From Gaeumannomyces sp. JS-464 (Eukaryota > Ascomycota > Sordariomycetes > Magnaporthales > Magnaporthaceae), in the NCBI GenBank assembly GCA_002197995.1, contig NGZR01000007.1, positions 1,322,399-1,386,398 on the forward strand: a stretch of 64,000 bases of DNA. The letters are read 5' to 3'. Shown here one piece after another: positions 45,610 through 59,337 of this stretch; within the stretch, counting starts at the first letter, position 1; the number at the start of each line of letters is the position of its first letter. Made by a program: the position numbers and the translations under genes. Under the pieces are notes generated by a model that saw only the letters and a list, made by a program, of their open reading frames with translations, was not told the DNA's origin and did not search any database.

Positions 45610-48600
45610 TTCGTTTAAAAGTTTTTGCTAATACTTTTATAAAGCCTTTTAGCAGTTTTTAAGGTTAATTCCTTTTTCCCACGTGTTTTTTTCGTGGTTA
45701 TACCTTTTTCACTTAATTAAATACTTTTTAAATTTATGTTTTAGCTTATAATTTAAAATTTTTTCGATTTCGTACTTTTATTTTGGGTCGATTTCCATTA
45801 ACTCGTTACTTTTAAAGCCCGGTAGCGCTGGTTTAAATAGGGAAACATAAAAAACCGGGTGGGATTTTATAATTGGTAATAGTTAAAGTTTATAATTTAC
45901 GTCCGAAACCTTTTTTAATACCTTAAACGGTCCTAATTTCTTATGGTTTAACTTATCGCTCGGTCGTTTCGTTTTAATATTCCGTCGAAAAAGATAAACG
46001 TTATCCCCCTTTTTAAAGGTCGGTTTTTTAATCCTTTTTTTATTTGCTTAAGTAGCTATGCGGTGCCGTAGCTTTTTTAGCTTTGCTTAAAGGTGTTTAT
46101 GCAGTTTAATAAGCTTCGTTATTTATATTTCCGCTATTAAAGCATATTTTCCTGCCTTAAGTTCTTTATACGCTATAAGCGTAAACCCATAGTTCGCATA
46201 AAACGGTGTAATTCTTATACTTTTATAAACTAAGTTATTATAAGCGAACTAAGCTATAAAAAGTAGTTATACCCAGTTATTTTATTTATAATTAACGTAA
46301 TAACGTAAATATTGCTTTATAATTTAGTTCGTCCGCTTCGTTTATCCATTTATTTAAAGGTGGTAAGCTATGGATAACGAATATTCCGCTTTTAACCTAC
46401 TCGTAAACCCTTTCCAAAACTTGCTTATAAATAGCTTGTTTTTATCCGTAATTAAACGGTTTAACGTGCCGTATTCCGTTATTATATGCTTAATAAAAAC
46501 GTACGTTAACTTCGTAACGTCGCTGCTTTTTTTATATGGTAAAAATAAGGCGTACTTAGTAAGCTTATTTATTACTACTAATACATTATCGTATTTTATT
46601 CCAATTAACGGTTTTTTAAATTAGGGAAATTTAATAACGAAATCCATAATAACTTTTTACCATACCCTATCTGGTGTTAGCAAAAGTTGCAATAACCCGT
46701 ACGGTTTATACTTATTAGCTTTGTTTTTAACACAACTTTCGCAATCCTTTATTACGTTTTATATTTCGGCTCGGGTTTTTACGAACCCGTAATGTTATTA
46801 TAGCCGTTTTCACGTTTTTTTACGCCTTAATAGCCGTATACCAGCTGGCCGTAAACCTGTTAAATTTTTTTTAGGGTCCAAACTTTTCCCCATTGGACCG
46901 TTTTAGCGAAAATCCTTTATGCCGGGATTAAAAATCCGTTTAGTTCTTTTATTAGGATTACTTGTATTTTTTTAAATATTGCAACTTAATGGTCCGGTCG
47001 TCGGCTTAAAGCGTTCGCCCGGCCGTTTTCCGACCCTTTTTAATACTTAATCCGAACGTCGTAATTTTGTAAAAACTCGTTTTAACGAATTTGCCGTTTA
47101 TTTAAGTTTTTGCTTATAGTAAAATGCGTTAAGTTTTTATAGTTTATATATATTATAATTTAATGCTTTGCTTTATAAAGGTGTAATCGCCACTTTTCGA
47201 ATGTTTAAATTATCGCTAAAAGTTCTTTATCGTAAATTTAATAGTTTAATTTAAATTTATTTAACTTTTGCGAAAAAAACGCGCAAAGGTATAACCGTCC
47301 CTAATCGTTTCGTTATCCGAGTTAACCGCCGATCGCGTAATTTAACGCGTCGGTTTTAACCTTAAAGGGTTTTTTTAAGTCCGGGAATGCTAATACTAGT
47401 TCCCTTAATACGGCGTCCCGTAATTGCTTAAAAGCTTTTTATTTTTACCTTCCCTAATGGAACTGGTGGTTATTTTTAGTAAAATTCGTAAATAGTATAG
47501 CGATTTTGCTATACCCACGGATAAACCGCTTATAAAAGTTTAAAAATCCTAAAAACCTTCGTACCTTCGTAACGTTTTTAAATATAAGCTATTTTTTAAC
47601 TTTTTTAAACTTTTTAAAGTTTATACAAACTTATCCAAATGTAATTACGAACTTTAAAAAAGCGACTTTTTGCGAGTGCCATTCGCACTTTTTTAATTTA
47701 ATAAAAAGCTTTGCGTTTAGCAGCTTTTAAAGTACTTTATATACGTACTTATTATGCTTTTTCATCGTTTCCAAAAAAACCAAAATATCGTCCAAATACG
47801 CGAGGACGAAAACGTTAAAGTGCTCGCGTAATATATGGTTAATTATTTTTTAAAACGTAATTAATGCGTTAATAAGCCCGAAGGTTATTATTAAAAATTC
47901 GTAGCATTTAAACCTAGTTTTAAAAGCCGTAAACCACTTTTAACCTTCCTTAATCCGTATTAAGCTATAAGCTTTTCGTAAATCCAAAGCCGTAAAGTAC
48001 TAAGCTTTGCTAAGCTTATCGCGCAGCTCGTTAATAAAAGGCATAAAATACCGATTTTTAATAATAACCTCGTTTAACGGTCGGTAATCGATGCACATTC
48101 GCTCCGTCCCGTTTTTTTTTTTTCCATAGGATCCCATATCCTATTGGAAAATCGAAGGGTTTAATATATCCCTTTCGTAAGTTTTTTTCCAATTGTTTTT
48201 TTAACACCTCCTATTGCCGAAAGCTAAGTTAATATAGCTTTTAATATTTAAATTGCGTATTTAGCTTAAATTTAATTTTAAAATCGAACGGTTTATATTC
48301 GGAAAGCACCGTTTTTAAGTTTTTCCTAAATAATTTCTCGTATTTATGGTATTTTTCCGGAACATTCGCAAGCCGTTTTTTAATGTTAATTAGGTTATTT
48401 TAATCGCTTTTTACTTTAAATAATCGCGTATTCGTCGATATTAAATGCAAAAGTAAACTATTAAATCCTACCACCGCTATAACCTCCTTTCGTTGCTTTT
48501 TATGTTTACGGTTTGGGGTTCGTAATTAGTAAACCTTTTTAATTACTTGTAACTTCCTTTATTAAATTTAACCGGTGGTTTAATTTATCCGTAAATTACT

Positions 48601-50889
48601 TTTCCTAAGCCAAAGGATCCCGAAAATAACGTTTTTTTCCCTTATATTTAGCTCGTCCAATATAATAGTAACGTTTTCCCCATTCCGGGTGCGTAATGTT
48701 ATTAATTATATTTTTTAATCGATTTATCCTTTATTATAAGCGATAAATATTTTTTTAACCGTTTTTAGTTAATACGGTTAATGCTTTCGCTTTATAGGAA
48801 TCCCATACCGTTTAACCGCTTATAGCGATATATAATTACTTTATGCTTTGCAATCGATTATTACTTTAACCTTTTTCCCTTAATATTCCATCCGAAATGT
48901 TAATAGGTTATACGGTTAACTCGATTTTGCCATCGCGAAGGTTTTTGCTAATTTTTCTTTTTTTTTCCCATTTTATGCCCTTTACCCGGGTGGTTTTTTT
49001 TAGTTTTTTAATAAAAGGAACGAGTACCGTACGTTCGTTTTTTTATCCGGGTCGAACGGTACGTACGCTCGCGCGATCCCCTAATGCTAAGCTTTCGCCT
49101 TTTATACCATATGCTTTTTGCATTTTATAATTTCGCACTTTCCTTAATTAAATGTTTTAATAACACATAGCATTAGGTACCGTTCGCTAGGTTTAAAAAC
49201 TGCGGTAAATTTGCCGATTCGGGCTGGTTCCCACCGTAGCAACTGGAATGCCAAACGGGGTTTAACTTTTAGCTTATTTCTTAACCTTCGTAAAAAGAAA
49301 TCGTATTTAAGCTTAAGTTATAAATGAAATTTGCACTTTTTATAAATGCATTTTGCTTAAAAAAGGTACAAATGTTTAAAGTGCTTTATATTAACGCTAA
49401 AGTGGTTTTTAAGTTTTAGCGCAGCTTTGCCCGGCTCGCTTATATCGTTAAACCGGTAGTTAACGTACTTAACTTTTTGCTAGTCGTTAAACTACGATAA
49501 GGGTTAGCCGTTATCTCCGTCCGCCGGGGTAACGTAATATAACGGGCCATTTGGGTGTTTTAAAACCCTAACGTTCCAAAAACACGCCGAAATATTAAAA
49601 GGCGTAAAAGCGTGCTAATTTTTCCAGCTCGCTTGCTTTTCGCGAACTATAAGTACGAAGGTTTTTTCGCTTAAACCCTCCGCTCGCTTTTAAAATTCGG
49701 CCGTTTTAAAGTTTTAACCACTTTAATTTATTTTAACGTCGGTATCGAAATTTTCCGGCTTTTAAAAAAGGTGTATTTAGCTTAAAGGCTTTTTTTGGGC
49801 TTTTTTTTCCTTCGCGTTATTTGCTAAAATTACTCCCTTTTAAAGCCCGCGAAAAGCGGTATCGTTTTCCTTTTCCAAGTTTTTAAGCCCGGAAACGATT
49901 CGCTATTTTCCCTCGCTATCGTACTTAAACCTTATAGCTTTAAGCATACAAATGCTTCGTAATTCCCGGGGATACTATCCGGTAACCTTTTTATCGAACT
50001 AATATATAACATATAGCTCGTCGTAATAGCCCGTTTAGCTAAATGCTATTTTAAAGCATAGCCTTTTTTATATTAAGCTTTTTTACGTTCGTTAAAAGTT
50101 CGCTATTTGGCGGTTATTATCCCGTTAAAAGCAATTAGCTTTTATATAGCCAATTTAGCCGCACTTAAAACATTTCCCGTTTTTCGGGTTTTATTTTTGC
50201 TTTTTTTACTATTTTTATTACTAATAAGCGGCTCCCGCATTAAGGTTTATAAGGTTTAAATGCGTTTTATAAACCGTAATAGGTTATTACTTAGCCTTTT
50301 TTTAGTTAGCCTTATTATTTTATACCACGTTTTTAAAACTATGTCCTTTTTTTTTTTGTTATCGTTCGTATAGTTTATCGCTAATGCGAACCGCGTTTCG
50401 AACGTAATCCGTAAAAAACTCGGGGCGATTTTACTTTGCGAGTTTATCTTTTACATCCTCGCGCAATCCGTTATAAAAGTGTAGCATTAACGTAGCGTCG
50501 CTTTAATTAAGTTTAATACTAATCCGTTAAAAGTTCGCTGCGTATTTGGCCGTAAACCTTCGCTATTTAAAAGCCAGCAAATTTCTTTCGGCGATTTGGG
50601 TTTCGTCGATTATTTCGAACATTTTTCCGACCTTTTTTCCGAATGTTTCGAAATTGGCGAAATAAGCTTAATAACTTCCTAGCTATTTTTATATCCCTTA
50701 AAGTAATCGCTCCAAGTCGGTTAAAACCACTTTTTCACTTTGCCGTTTAATTTAATAGCAGCGTAAGCAACCTTTTATTCCTCGCTTACGAATTGCTATT
50801 CGTAAAACTTAAAATAGCTTTTGCATTCGGTAAAAAACGTTTTAAGCTTGCCGTTTTCCCCTCCGTAAAAATTTAAAAACGGGAACTTG
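45610..50889 (-). pseudogene. A2 pol and most of gag, degraded
   Basis: Reverse complement of A1's 31.7-36.95 kb. Chromodomain near 45,600-45,790, integrase near 46,350-46,620, RT with intact YLDD at 47,798-47,787, gag zinc knuckle near 50,160. The first 80 or so gag residues lie beyond B at 57,561-57,811. Differences from A1 are mostly transitions, sometimes sparing one copy. Confidence 0.8.
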
Positions 50890-50894
50890 TACGC

Positions 50895-51115
50895 TGTTAT
50901 AGCGTGGCGGGCCCTCGCGGGCTTCCACCCCATTAAGGCTAAGGCACGGGGGTTACGTGGTAGCTATTAGCCCGTGCACCAATTGGCCGCACGGAAAACC
51001 CTGCCAATTAATCCCGGTGCTCCGCACCATTTTTTTTTCCTATTTCTTAGCTTTAAATAGCTTTAAGTTTAAAGTATATTGCAGTTAACCTTTTTTCCTA
51101 ACGGTAATCGTAATA
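50895..51115 (+). repeat. B 5' LTR
   Basis: TGTTATAGCGTGGCGGG to ...GGTAATCGTAATA. Differs from the 3' LTR almost only by transitions. Confidence 0.92.
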
Positions 51116-51299
51116 ATTTAAAGCTTAACCTTAATTCCTTATTACTTAGGAAAGCATTTAAAATATCCCTTACTAATTAAAACCTAAAAAGAACTAAACG
51201 CGTTTACCCGACGCAATACCAGTTTAAACCGGACCCGAAAGGGACCCGCACTTGCAAAATAAGGAATAAAAAAAAAGCGTTACCACACGCACAGCAAAA

Positions 51300-53000
51300 A
51301 TGGCGCTTACTTCGAAAAAGCGCGCGACGAATAAGGAAACGGCCCGTAAAGCGGTGCAATTTAACCTTAAAAAATTCGGAACGTTAACCCGAAACGCTTT
51401 AAGCGGCGATCGCCGTAACTTTATTTTTACCGGCCGAAGTTATTCTTATATTAATATAAGGGCCGCCCGTATCGAAACCTTTAAAAAAGGCTTTTAAAAC
51501 GATGTAAACAACGCCGAAAATATAACGTAAAAAGGTAATAAGGTTTACATCGCGGCAAAAGTAAATTAAACTTATTACGTAATAACTTTCGACGATTACG
51601 ACTAAAAGATTAGGGACCAGGTCGAAAGGTCGGCAGTTTATTTTACGAAAGGTAGTAGGAAATCCCTTACTTTCCACTTTTAAATGCTTTTCGAAGCCGG
51701 ATAACAAATTACGCCGAATTTAAACGGCGTTTGCGATTTTAGCATTTTTGCCACTTTTTTTAAAACATACCCAATGGCTGTTTTTAACGAGGTTAAATTG
51801 CGAAACCTTTTACTAGCCGCTATTTAGGTTTAATTCCGTTCGCTGCATTTTAAATGCGAGGGAATAAATAAAAATATGGGAGCATTTTAATGGTAAACCC
51901 AAAAGCTAAGCGAAGTTTCGAAGCAAACGACGGGAATTACTAGCTCGGACGTTATTTAGCAGTTGCTTAACCAGGTTAAGTAGGACTTTAATACCATTAC
52001 CGGCTTTTAAGTAGCGGTTGCGAACCTCGGCACCCAAAAACAGTTTAAAAAGCAGATTAAAAAGGCCCCCGTTTTAAGCGCGGCTTTCGAAACTAACTTT
52101 CGACCTAGTATAAAAGGCGAACCCCGGAAATAGTTATGTTTTATGTTTTTGCAACCTTAACGGGTTTTAAACCTCGCATAAAAAACCCCCCGGTATATTA
52201 TGCTAAAGTAGATAAAAACGATATTAAATTTGAAATTTAACATTAACGTGTTAAAAAAAAGATGGCGGTAAACGCTTATATATTTTAAACCGACGATAAG
52301 AAGTTTTTTTACGTTAAATCTCGATTAGGAAGCACGGCCGTTAAGGTTTTACAGCCGTATTTCCGGGCCGACCACCCTAATTGCATTAACAACTACCTTC
52401 GCTTAATAACGCACTTTTAACAAAAGCATTACGACCCGGATACGGAAAAGCCGCGCTTACGCGGAGTGGAAAAAACTCGCTATAAAACTAGGCGAAAATT
52501 TTAACGTTTTTAAGCGCAATTTTATTCGCTTTGCCGGAAAGTGCCGGGTAGTTAAAGGAAATTAAAAAAGAAAGTTTTACGAGCGACTTTTTTCCGGCAT
52601 AAAAATTTAAATAACTATGGTTTACTTTAATAACGCTATCGATTTCGATAAATTTTCGCGCACCGTTTAAAAAGTGGCTTTTCGGTGGAAGCAAAATTAA
52701 TAGGATTAAATTAAAAAATTTAAGGCCGGTACGGATACCGGTACGAAGGAAAGCGGTAACGGCCGCCCGCGATTCCCGGCGACCGGTTTGCTAAGTAAGC
52801 CATTTACGACTTCGTTTTTAACTTAACTTTCCCCGAAAAAATAAGGAAATTTATTTAAAAAGGTCGCTGCTTTATTTGTAAAAAGCTGGGATACACTTCC
52901 AAAACTTATCCTTTTAAAGTTATTATATAAAACCGAAAAGCGCGTTTTAACGAAATCGTTAGCAAATGTTAGCAATACTAATCGAACTATAAAGCGTTTA
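51300..53000 (+). pseudogene. B gag with zinc knuckle, degraded
   Basis: Opens MALTSKKRATNKETARKAVQFNLKKF at 51,300. Late in gag, RCFICKKLGYTSKTYPFK (52,865-52,918) is a CCHC knuckle with His and the last Cys both turned into Tyr by transitions. Frame broken by RIP-type stops. Confidence 0.65.
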
Positions 53001-54119
53001 AAACCGGAAAAACCGAAAGCGGTTCGGGAAACGCTTAATTTTAAGGCAATTAAATTCCATCCTAAGGATATATATATCGGCATTTAATTTAAACGGGAAA
53101 ATATTATTTAATTTTTTTTCCAAATATTTAAATGGTAACCTAATAACGATAAATTACTTAATTTTATAAAATGAACTTTCCTTTTTTACCATTACGCTAA
53201 TTAATATTAAAGCGGACGGTTACATTTTCGTTAGTTTACGATTTGCGAAAAAAATGCGGAAAAACCTTAAAAGCCGCATAATCGTCGATTTCGAACCTTA
53301 AGCCGTAGGAAAATATTAAAGCGAGGGAGTTTAATTAGTAAACGTAGCGTTATTTTCCCATTTACAAATTTAAAACCGGAGCATTCCCGAATAGCTTATA
53401 TTAGTTTTCGATATAAAGCAAAATGTTATTATCGGCCGTAAATTTTTAAATTATTACGATACCGTAATAAATTACCGCTACCGAATATTACTTTTTTTAA
53501 ACCATATGCTTTTAACACCCGCTTTCGCCGATATTTATATAAACGAATCCGGAAAGTTGCTTTCGAACCCGGTTTAAAATAGGAAAATGCTCGAACGAAA
53601 CCGCCGTATGGAAATCGAGGATAAACGCCGTGCGGCAAACTGTTATAGCGATTAATACCAAACCGTTATGAAAAAAAGGATTAGCGAGCTAGTAATTAAA
53701 CGGCCCGAAAAGCCCGCAACGGAAAAACCGAAGTAGTTTAAACGTATACAGCTTATTTTGCTAAGGAAAAACCCTAAAAAGCTATCCGGATGGGAAAAAG
53801 GTATTGCTAAAATGCAAAAGGCATTTACGAACGACATTTTAACCGAGCTTCCGAAACGCGAGCTCGTTCCTTTCGTAAAGCCCGAAATTAAAAGAAAGCG
53901 CTTCGAATAAAACGGTTAAAGCTATTACATTATAATAAAAGATATTATGGGATAGTATAAAAAAAAGATCGATATCGTTTGCTTAAAGGCCGTAAGCTTT
54001 TATAAAATAGCGTTTTTAAAAGAAATTAAAGTTTTTATTACGACCTTTTACGAAATCGACCGTTTTATTTAAAATAAAAGGGAAATAAGATATAAGTTAA
54101 AAAACCTTTTGCTATACGA

Positions 54120-56640
54120 CGAGGAGGAGTTTAAATAAAAAGCTTAGGACGCGGTGTTTGTAAAGTACTACAACCTATTTCGTAATTTTAATAAAGCGAA
54201 CTTTAACGAACTACCCCGAGAAGGCCGGGGGTTAACCACTTTATTAATTTGGAAAGCGACTTTTAAACGCTAGGATTTAGCTTATTATATAAAATAACGT
54301 TGGAAGAATTGGAAGCGTGCTAATAATACCTCCGAAAAAACCTTTATAAAGGGTTTTTGGAATTAAGCACCGCTTTATAGGCAGCGCTTATTTTATTCGC
54401 GAAAAAGGCTAACAGGGGATTTCGATTGTACGTAAATTACCGGAAGCTTAACGCATTAATTAAAAAGGACGTTTATTTATTGCTTTTAATCGAAAAAACG
54501 CTGGCTAAAATCGGGTAAGCACGGATTTTACCAAAATCGATATCCGTTAAACCTTCCACCGTATTCGTATAGCGAAGGGCATAAAAAACTTAACAATTTT
54601 CCGGACGAAATACGAAACGTTCCGGTATAAGGTTTTCCCGTTTAACTTTACAAATGGATTTGCTACTTTCCAAAAATTTATTAATTTAATATTAATGGAA
54701 TATTTAAACGATTTTTATTCGGCTTATATTAACGATATTTTAATTTAATCCGATAATTTTAACAAACACCGGATTTACGTAAAAAAGTGCTTAAAAAGTT
54801 TTAAAAGGCCGGCTTTTAAACGGATATTAAAAAATGCGAATTTCATATAACCCGTACGAAATTCCTCGGGTTTATTATCGGAATTAAAAGCATTAAGGTT
54901 AACCCCGATAAGGTTGCCGTTATTCGCGATTGGAAAAAGCTAACTACCGTTAAAAGAATTTAGTTTTTTTTAATTTTTGCAACTTTTATAAAAAGTTCGT
55001 ACCGGAGTATAGCAAGTTAGTTAAGCCGTTAACGGGTTTAATTAAAAAGGACGTCCCGTTTTTATAAAAGGACTTTTAGCAGGAAGCGTTTAACGATTTA
55101 AAACGACGATTGCTATTAGCCCCCATATTGCGCCATTTTAAGCAGGATTTGGAAATTTGGGTTAAAATAAACGCGTTTAACGAAGTAATAATCGGCGTGT
55201 TAAGCTAGCTGTTTAAAAACGGGAATTGGCACCCAGTTACTTTTTTTCGGAAACTATAACGCCGGCGGAATACAATTACGGGGCATATAATAAGGAACTT
55301 TTAGCCGTAATTCGGGCTTTAAAAGCATAGCGTTCCGAACTAATGGGATTATTAAAACCCTTTTTCGTCGTTATTAATTATAAAGCGTTCGAATATTTTT
55401 CGATTAAAAAACTGCTTAATATAAGGCAGGTAAGCTGGGCGGATTTTATAGCCCAATACCATTTCGAGATTACGTACCGGCCGGGATTTAAAAACGCCGC
55501 CGCAAACGCCTTAATAAAAAAAACGAAAAAGCTGGCGACGTAAAAGGAAAAGCGGAACGCCGAACGCATTATAAAAGTTTTCCGCTATCGCGAAGCCGGA
55601 GTAAACGAAATTTTCGTGCTAAATTTAAAAAAGGCCCTCCCGATGGATAAACCGAGCATTGCAAACAGTACGGTTAAAAGGATAATGCTCGCGGATAAAG
55701 TGTTAAAAGCAAACCTAATAGCTATTTCGCTTTCCCGAATAGGTAAAAGGTTGCTAACGGGAAGCTTGGGTAAACGACCACTACTAAGGATACCTTTTCC
55801 GTTACGGCAAATTAGTAGTGCTAAAGGAAAAAATCCGACCCTAATTATTAAAGTAATACGGGAGGCTTATAATAGCTTAGCTACGGGACACCCCGGCCGG
55901 AATAAAACGAAACGGTTAGTTATTGCCTAATACTAGTAGCCGGGTATAACCGCGAACGTTAATCGCTATGTTAATAACTACCTTTACCGATTATTAAAGC
56001 GATTAAAAAATAAAACACTAAGGTTATTACACCCGATCCTAATCCTTTACTAATAAAAGCAGCACCTAATTATTAATTTTAAAGCGATGCCTTTTTCCCG
56101 CAAAAGCTACGATAATGCTTTCGTAATTATAAATACGTTTTTAAAAAGTCCTGGACCGTTTTATGCAAAAAAACGGCTACGGTTAAAAACGCAGCTATAA
56201 TGTTTTACGAGGGACTATAGCGGATTTAAGGACCTCCAACTACCGTGGGATTAAACCGAAGCCCCCAATTCGTATCGGCCTTTACCGATAAGCTGGCGGC
56301 CGTTTTAGGCATAAATTAGAAATTTTCCAGTTTAAACATTTATAATCGGCCGGCCAAGCGGAAATTATAAACGCTTACTTAAATTAGCGATTACGGATGT
56401 TCGTTAATCACTTTTAAAACGATTAGGACGAAGCGATCCCGGCTTTAAATTAAATGCAAGCCTCGCTTCCCTATAAAGCGTTAAATGGCATATCCTTATA
56501 CGAGGTAATAATTGGCTTTTTCCTATTATGCCATTTCGATTGGAAGCGTCGCATAAAGGAGTTCGGTGGTATAGCGGCCGCGGAACGAATTACCCGCGCA
56601 AAGGTTTAAACGTTTATAAATCGATTGCAAAAGTACGCCG
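54120..56640 (+). pseudogene. B pol: RT, RNase H and integrase, degraded
   Basis: RT: ILFAKKANRGFRLYVNYRKLNALIKKDVYLLLLIEKTLAKIG (54,396-54,520) and AYINDILI (54,722-54,745; YIDD expected, first Asp now Asn). RNase H end: VINYKAFEYFSIKKLLNIRQVSWADFIAQYHFEITYRPGFKNAAANAL (55,370-55,515). Integrase: SLATGHPGRNKTKRLV (zinc-binding region, 55,870) and a PQFVSAFTDKLAAVLGI block near 56,270. Confidence 0.82.
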
Positions 56641-56979
56641 AAACGGCTAAAAACACCTTGCAAAAAAAGCCAAAACCGCATAACGCAATAAGCTAATAAG
56701 CACCGAAAAAAGCCGGATTTCGGTGTTAACGACCAAATGTTTATCCTCCGTAAAATTGGCCCTACGGATCGCCTACCGACAAGTTAAACTTCCTTATAAC
56801 AAAAAAACACTTTTTAATTAAAGCTAAAAAAAGGCATTTTTATAAGCTCGAAGTGCTAAAAGGTTGGAAAGGATTAACGGTATACCATGCAAACCGCTTG
56901 CGCAAATACAGCAATAACCCGATAAAGAGGTAAAAGCTATTAAAACCGGCAGCCGAATACGTAAACGAAAAGGGAAAAA

Positions 56980-57295
56980 AGGAATAGGTGGTAAACCATA
57001 TGAAATCGTTACGGGTTTATTACGGCAAATTACAGTACCAAATCGAGTGGAAAAAATGGGACCCCGACCCGGCCTAATACCCGGCCGAAAACTTTAAGGG
57101 AGCGCTTAAAGTTTTAAGGAAGTATTACGAGGCTTACCTTAACAGCCAAGCCCCCTCGGCGCGGTTAAAATAGTGGGAAGTAGCATATAAGGCCGGGACG
57201 GAAAACCCGGCCCATAAAGACGATAACCGACCGGCGGAGGGCCAGGAAGCCCTAAAGTACGCCTTCCGGCAACGCCGAGGCAAGAAACCATAATG
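56980..57295 (+). pseudogene. B chromodomain-like C-terminus
   Basis: VVNHMKSLRVYYGKLQYQIEWKKWDPDPA-YPAENFKGALKVLRKYYEAY matches the C-terminal chromodomain of fungal gypsy pol ('V-YGKLQY-V-WKGWDPDP-WYPAENFK'). A 60-residue charged tail to the TAA at 57,291 is little RIP-mutated. Confidence 0.78.
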
Positions 57296-57340
57296 CGGGA
57301 ACTGATGTATTGCCGACGCTTTTGTTAAGGGAGGGGGTAG

Positions 57341-57560
57341 TGTTATGGCGTGGCGGGCCCTCGCGGGCTTCCCCCTATTAAGGCCAGGGCACGGGGGTTA
57401 CGTGGTGGCCATTAGCCCGTGCACTAATTGGCCGCACGGAAAACCCTGCCAATTAATCCCGGTGCTCCGCACCACTTTTTTTTCCTGTTTTTTAGCTTTA
57501 AATAGCTTTAAGTTTAAGGTATATTGCAGCCAGCCTTTTTTCCCAACGGCAATCGTAACA
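57341..57560 (+). repeat. B 3' LTR
   Basis: TGTTATGGCGTGGCGGG to ...GCAATCGTAACA, preceded by the polypurine tract AAGGGAGGGGGTAG (57,327-57,340). Confidence 0.93.
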
Positions 57561-57811
57561 TACGCTTTAACTGCGATAAGTGCCTTAAGGGACGCTAACT
57601 TCGCAGTAAATTGCTTTACCTCGTCCTGGCCTTTAGCGATTTTAACCGTTATAAGTTTAAAAAGGCTGGCCGTATTAGCGGCTTCGTTAAGGTCGTACTT
57701 AACACCGTTAAAGGTAAAAACCGTAGTTTTTTCTCTTTAGGCTGCTTATTGCTACTTGCTATAGCTATGTTATTTTCCCTTTAACGAAGTACTAAATAGG
57801 ATTAGTTAAAA

Positions 57812-58237
57812 TGTTATAATTAGGGGTTTACTTTTAGGGTAAAGCACTTCGGGGTGGGAGGATAATATCGCTAGTGCTAATAATAGGGGATTACGTAACT
57901 TTAAAAGGACGATTTAATTGCTTGCCTTAGGGGATGCTTAGGAGCTAACTTAAGTTAATTAATGCCGAAGCCTTAGTTAAAGCTACTTAAAAAGTAGGAA
58001 ATCCATCCTTTATATATACGCTGCCTTTTGCCTTATGTTAGGTTAAATTTGTGGATTTATGGTCCTTTCGATATAAATCCAAAAATCCCTTTTGGGTTTG
58101 TGGATTTGTAATCCCTTTAACACAAATCCAAAAATCCAGCTGGGGTTACGTAACTTTACGTGCCCGGGTGCGGGGTAAGGGCGCCGCCCGGGACCCTTCC
58201 GTCCTGCCGCTTTAGGGCTTGCATGCTGGTCGTAACA
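57812..58237 (-). repeat. A2 5' LTR
   Basis: Plus strand: TGTTATAATTAGGGG to ...CATGCTGGTCGTAACA, next to TSD TAAAG (58,238-58,242). Confidence 0.9.
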
Positions 58238-59337
58238 TAAAGCTCGGCCAGGTATGCGTAATACTCGTTTAAAAGTTTAATAACCGCTAAAGCGTTTGCG
58301 AAACTGCGGTTAAAAAATCCTTTTAAAAAAACGAGCTTAAACTCGTTTTCCCAGGTATTATTACCAGCCCGGCTTAGCATATCCTCGAATATTAGGCCGA
58401 ATTCGTTAAAAGATTAGCCCTTTTTTATTTAAAAACCCGCAGTTGTATTTACGCGGCCGTTTTATCCTAAACGGTGCTAAACGTAAAGTAAAGTTTATCG
58501 ATGTATTTTGTAAAGTTATACTTCGCATTTTTGCTTTCCGTTTCGAAAAACTGCTTTATTTGCTTTTTGCGCGATTAAAAAAACGTTTGGTGGATTTCGT
58601 ATTAGGTTTTTATATTACTACTTAGCAGCTTTTGTTTTTTGTTTATATTAAACTTAAAAATTAGCTTTTTTATATAAAAATGGAATAAGGTTTGCGTTTC
58701 GTTTTAAGTGGGCTATTTCGTTAGCTTTTTTTTTATAGTTTTTATTTAGGTTAAATCGCTCGTTTTCGTCCAGCTTTAAAATATAAAACTCCTTTTCGGC
58801 TAAGCGATGCTTAGCAGCTATTGCGGCTTTAACGAAGGCTATAATTGCTTATTTTATGCTTTAAAATAGCGTTATTTAAAGGATTTCGCTAAATGGGTTA
58901 AACGTTATAATATTCGCTATATTTTTTTTTAATTCGGGGGGTTTTTTTGGAAGCCTTAATTAAGCCTTTTTATTTTGCTCGGTTTTAAGCTTTTCGGCGG
59001 CGGCTGCTTCCGCTTTTAATTAAACGCTAATAACGGCCTCGTCCTTTTTTTTTCCGTTTATTTTTCCCTTTTCGCTTGTTTAAGCAAAGCTTAAAAGAAA
59101 CGTTTTTCCTATAGCGTGCTAAACTTTTTTTGTAATTTTTTCGAGCTTTTTTCCGGCGTAATAAAAGCCGCCCGTGGATTAGCGGAAGCTGCTTCGCTCG
59201 ACGAGTCGCTTTTTAGCGATCCGCTTTTCGTAAAGCTATCGTTATCGGGAATTAAAAACGTTTATAACCGTTTTTCCTTAGTTAGTAACGGCGATATCCG
59301 CGCTCGCCTTTACGTATTCCTTTTTAGTAATTTATAT
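58238..59337 (-). pseudogene. X2 gag N-terminal region, degraded
   Basis: Reverse complement of X1 14,094-15,343 without the 141-bp insertion. Minus-strand reading ends at GAGCTTTA where A2 entered. Stop-ridden, with lysine-rich stretches. Confidence 0.75.

Larger units (their letters stand above)
50895..57560 (+). mobile_element. Chromovirus B (Ty3/gypsy), inserted in A2 gag
   Basis: Full-length element with LTRs of 221 and 220 bp and TSD TACGC on both sides (50,890-50,894 and 57,561-57,565). Removing it rejoins A2 gag to match A1 at about 31,690. It is the innermost insertion and its LTRs and 3' end are less AT-rich than its neighbours. Confidence 0.92.
44321..58237 (-). mobile_element. 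Chromovirus A, copy A2, inserted in X2, split by B
   Basis: LTRs 44,321-44,749 (3') and 57,812-58,237 (5'), reverse orientation. Own DNA is 44,321-50,889 and 57,561-58,237. It is bounded on the right by TAAAG (58,238-58,242), which pairs with CTTTA after A1, and on the left by ATGTT, which pairs with AACAC before A1. RT keeps YLDD (47,798-47,787). Confidence 0.88.
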
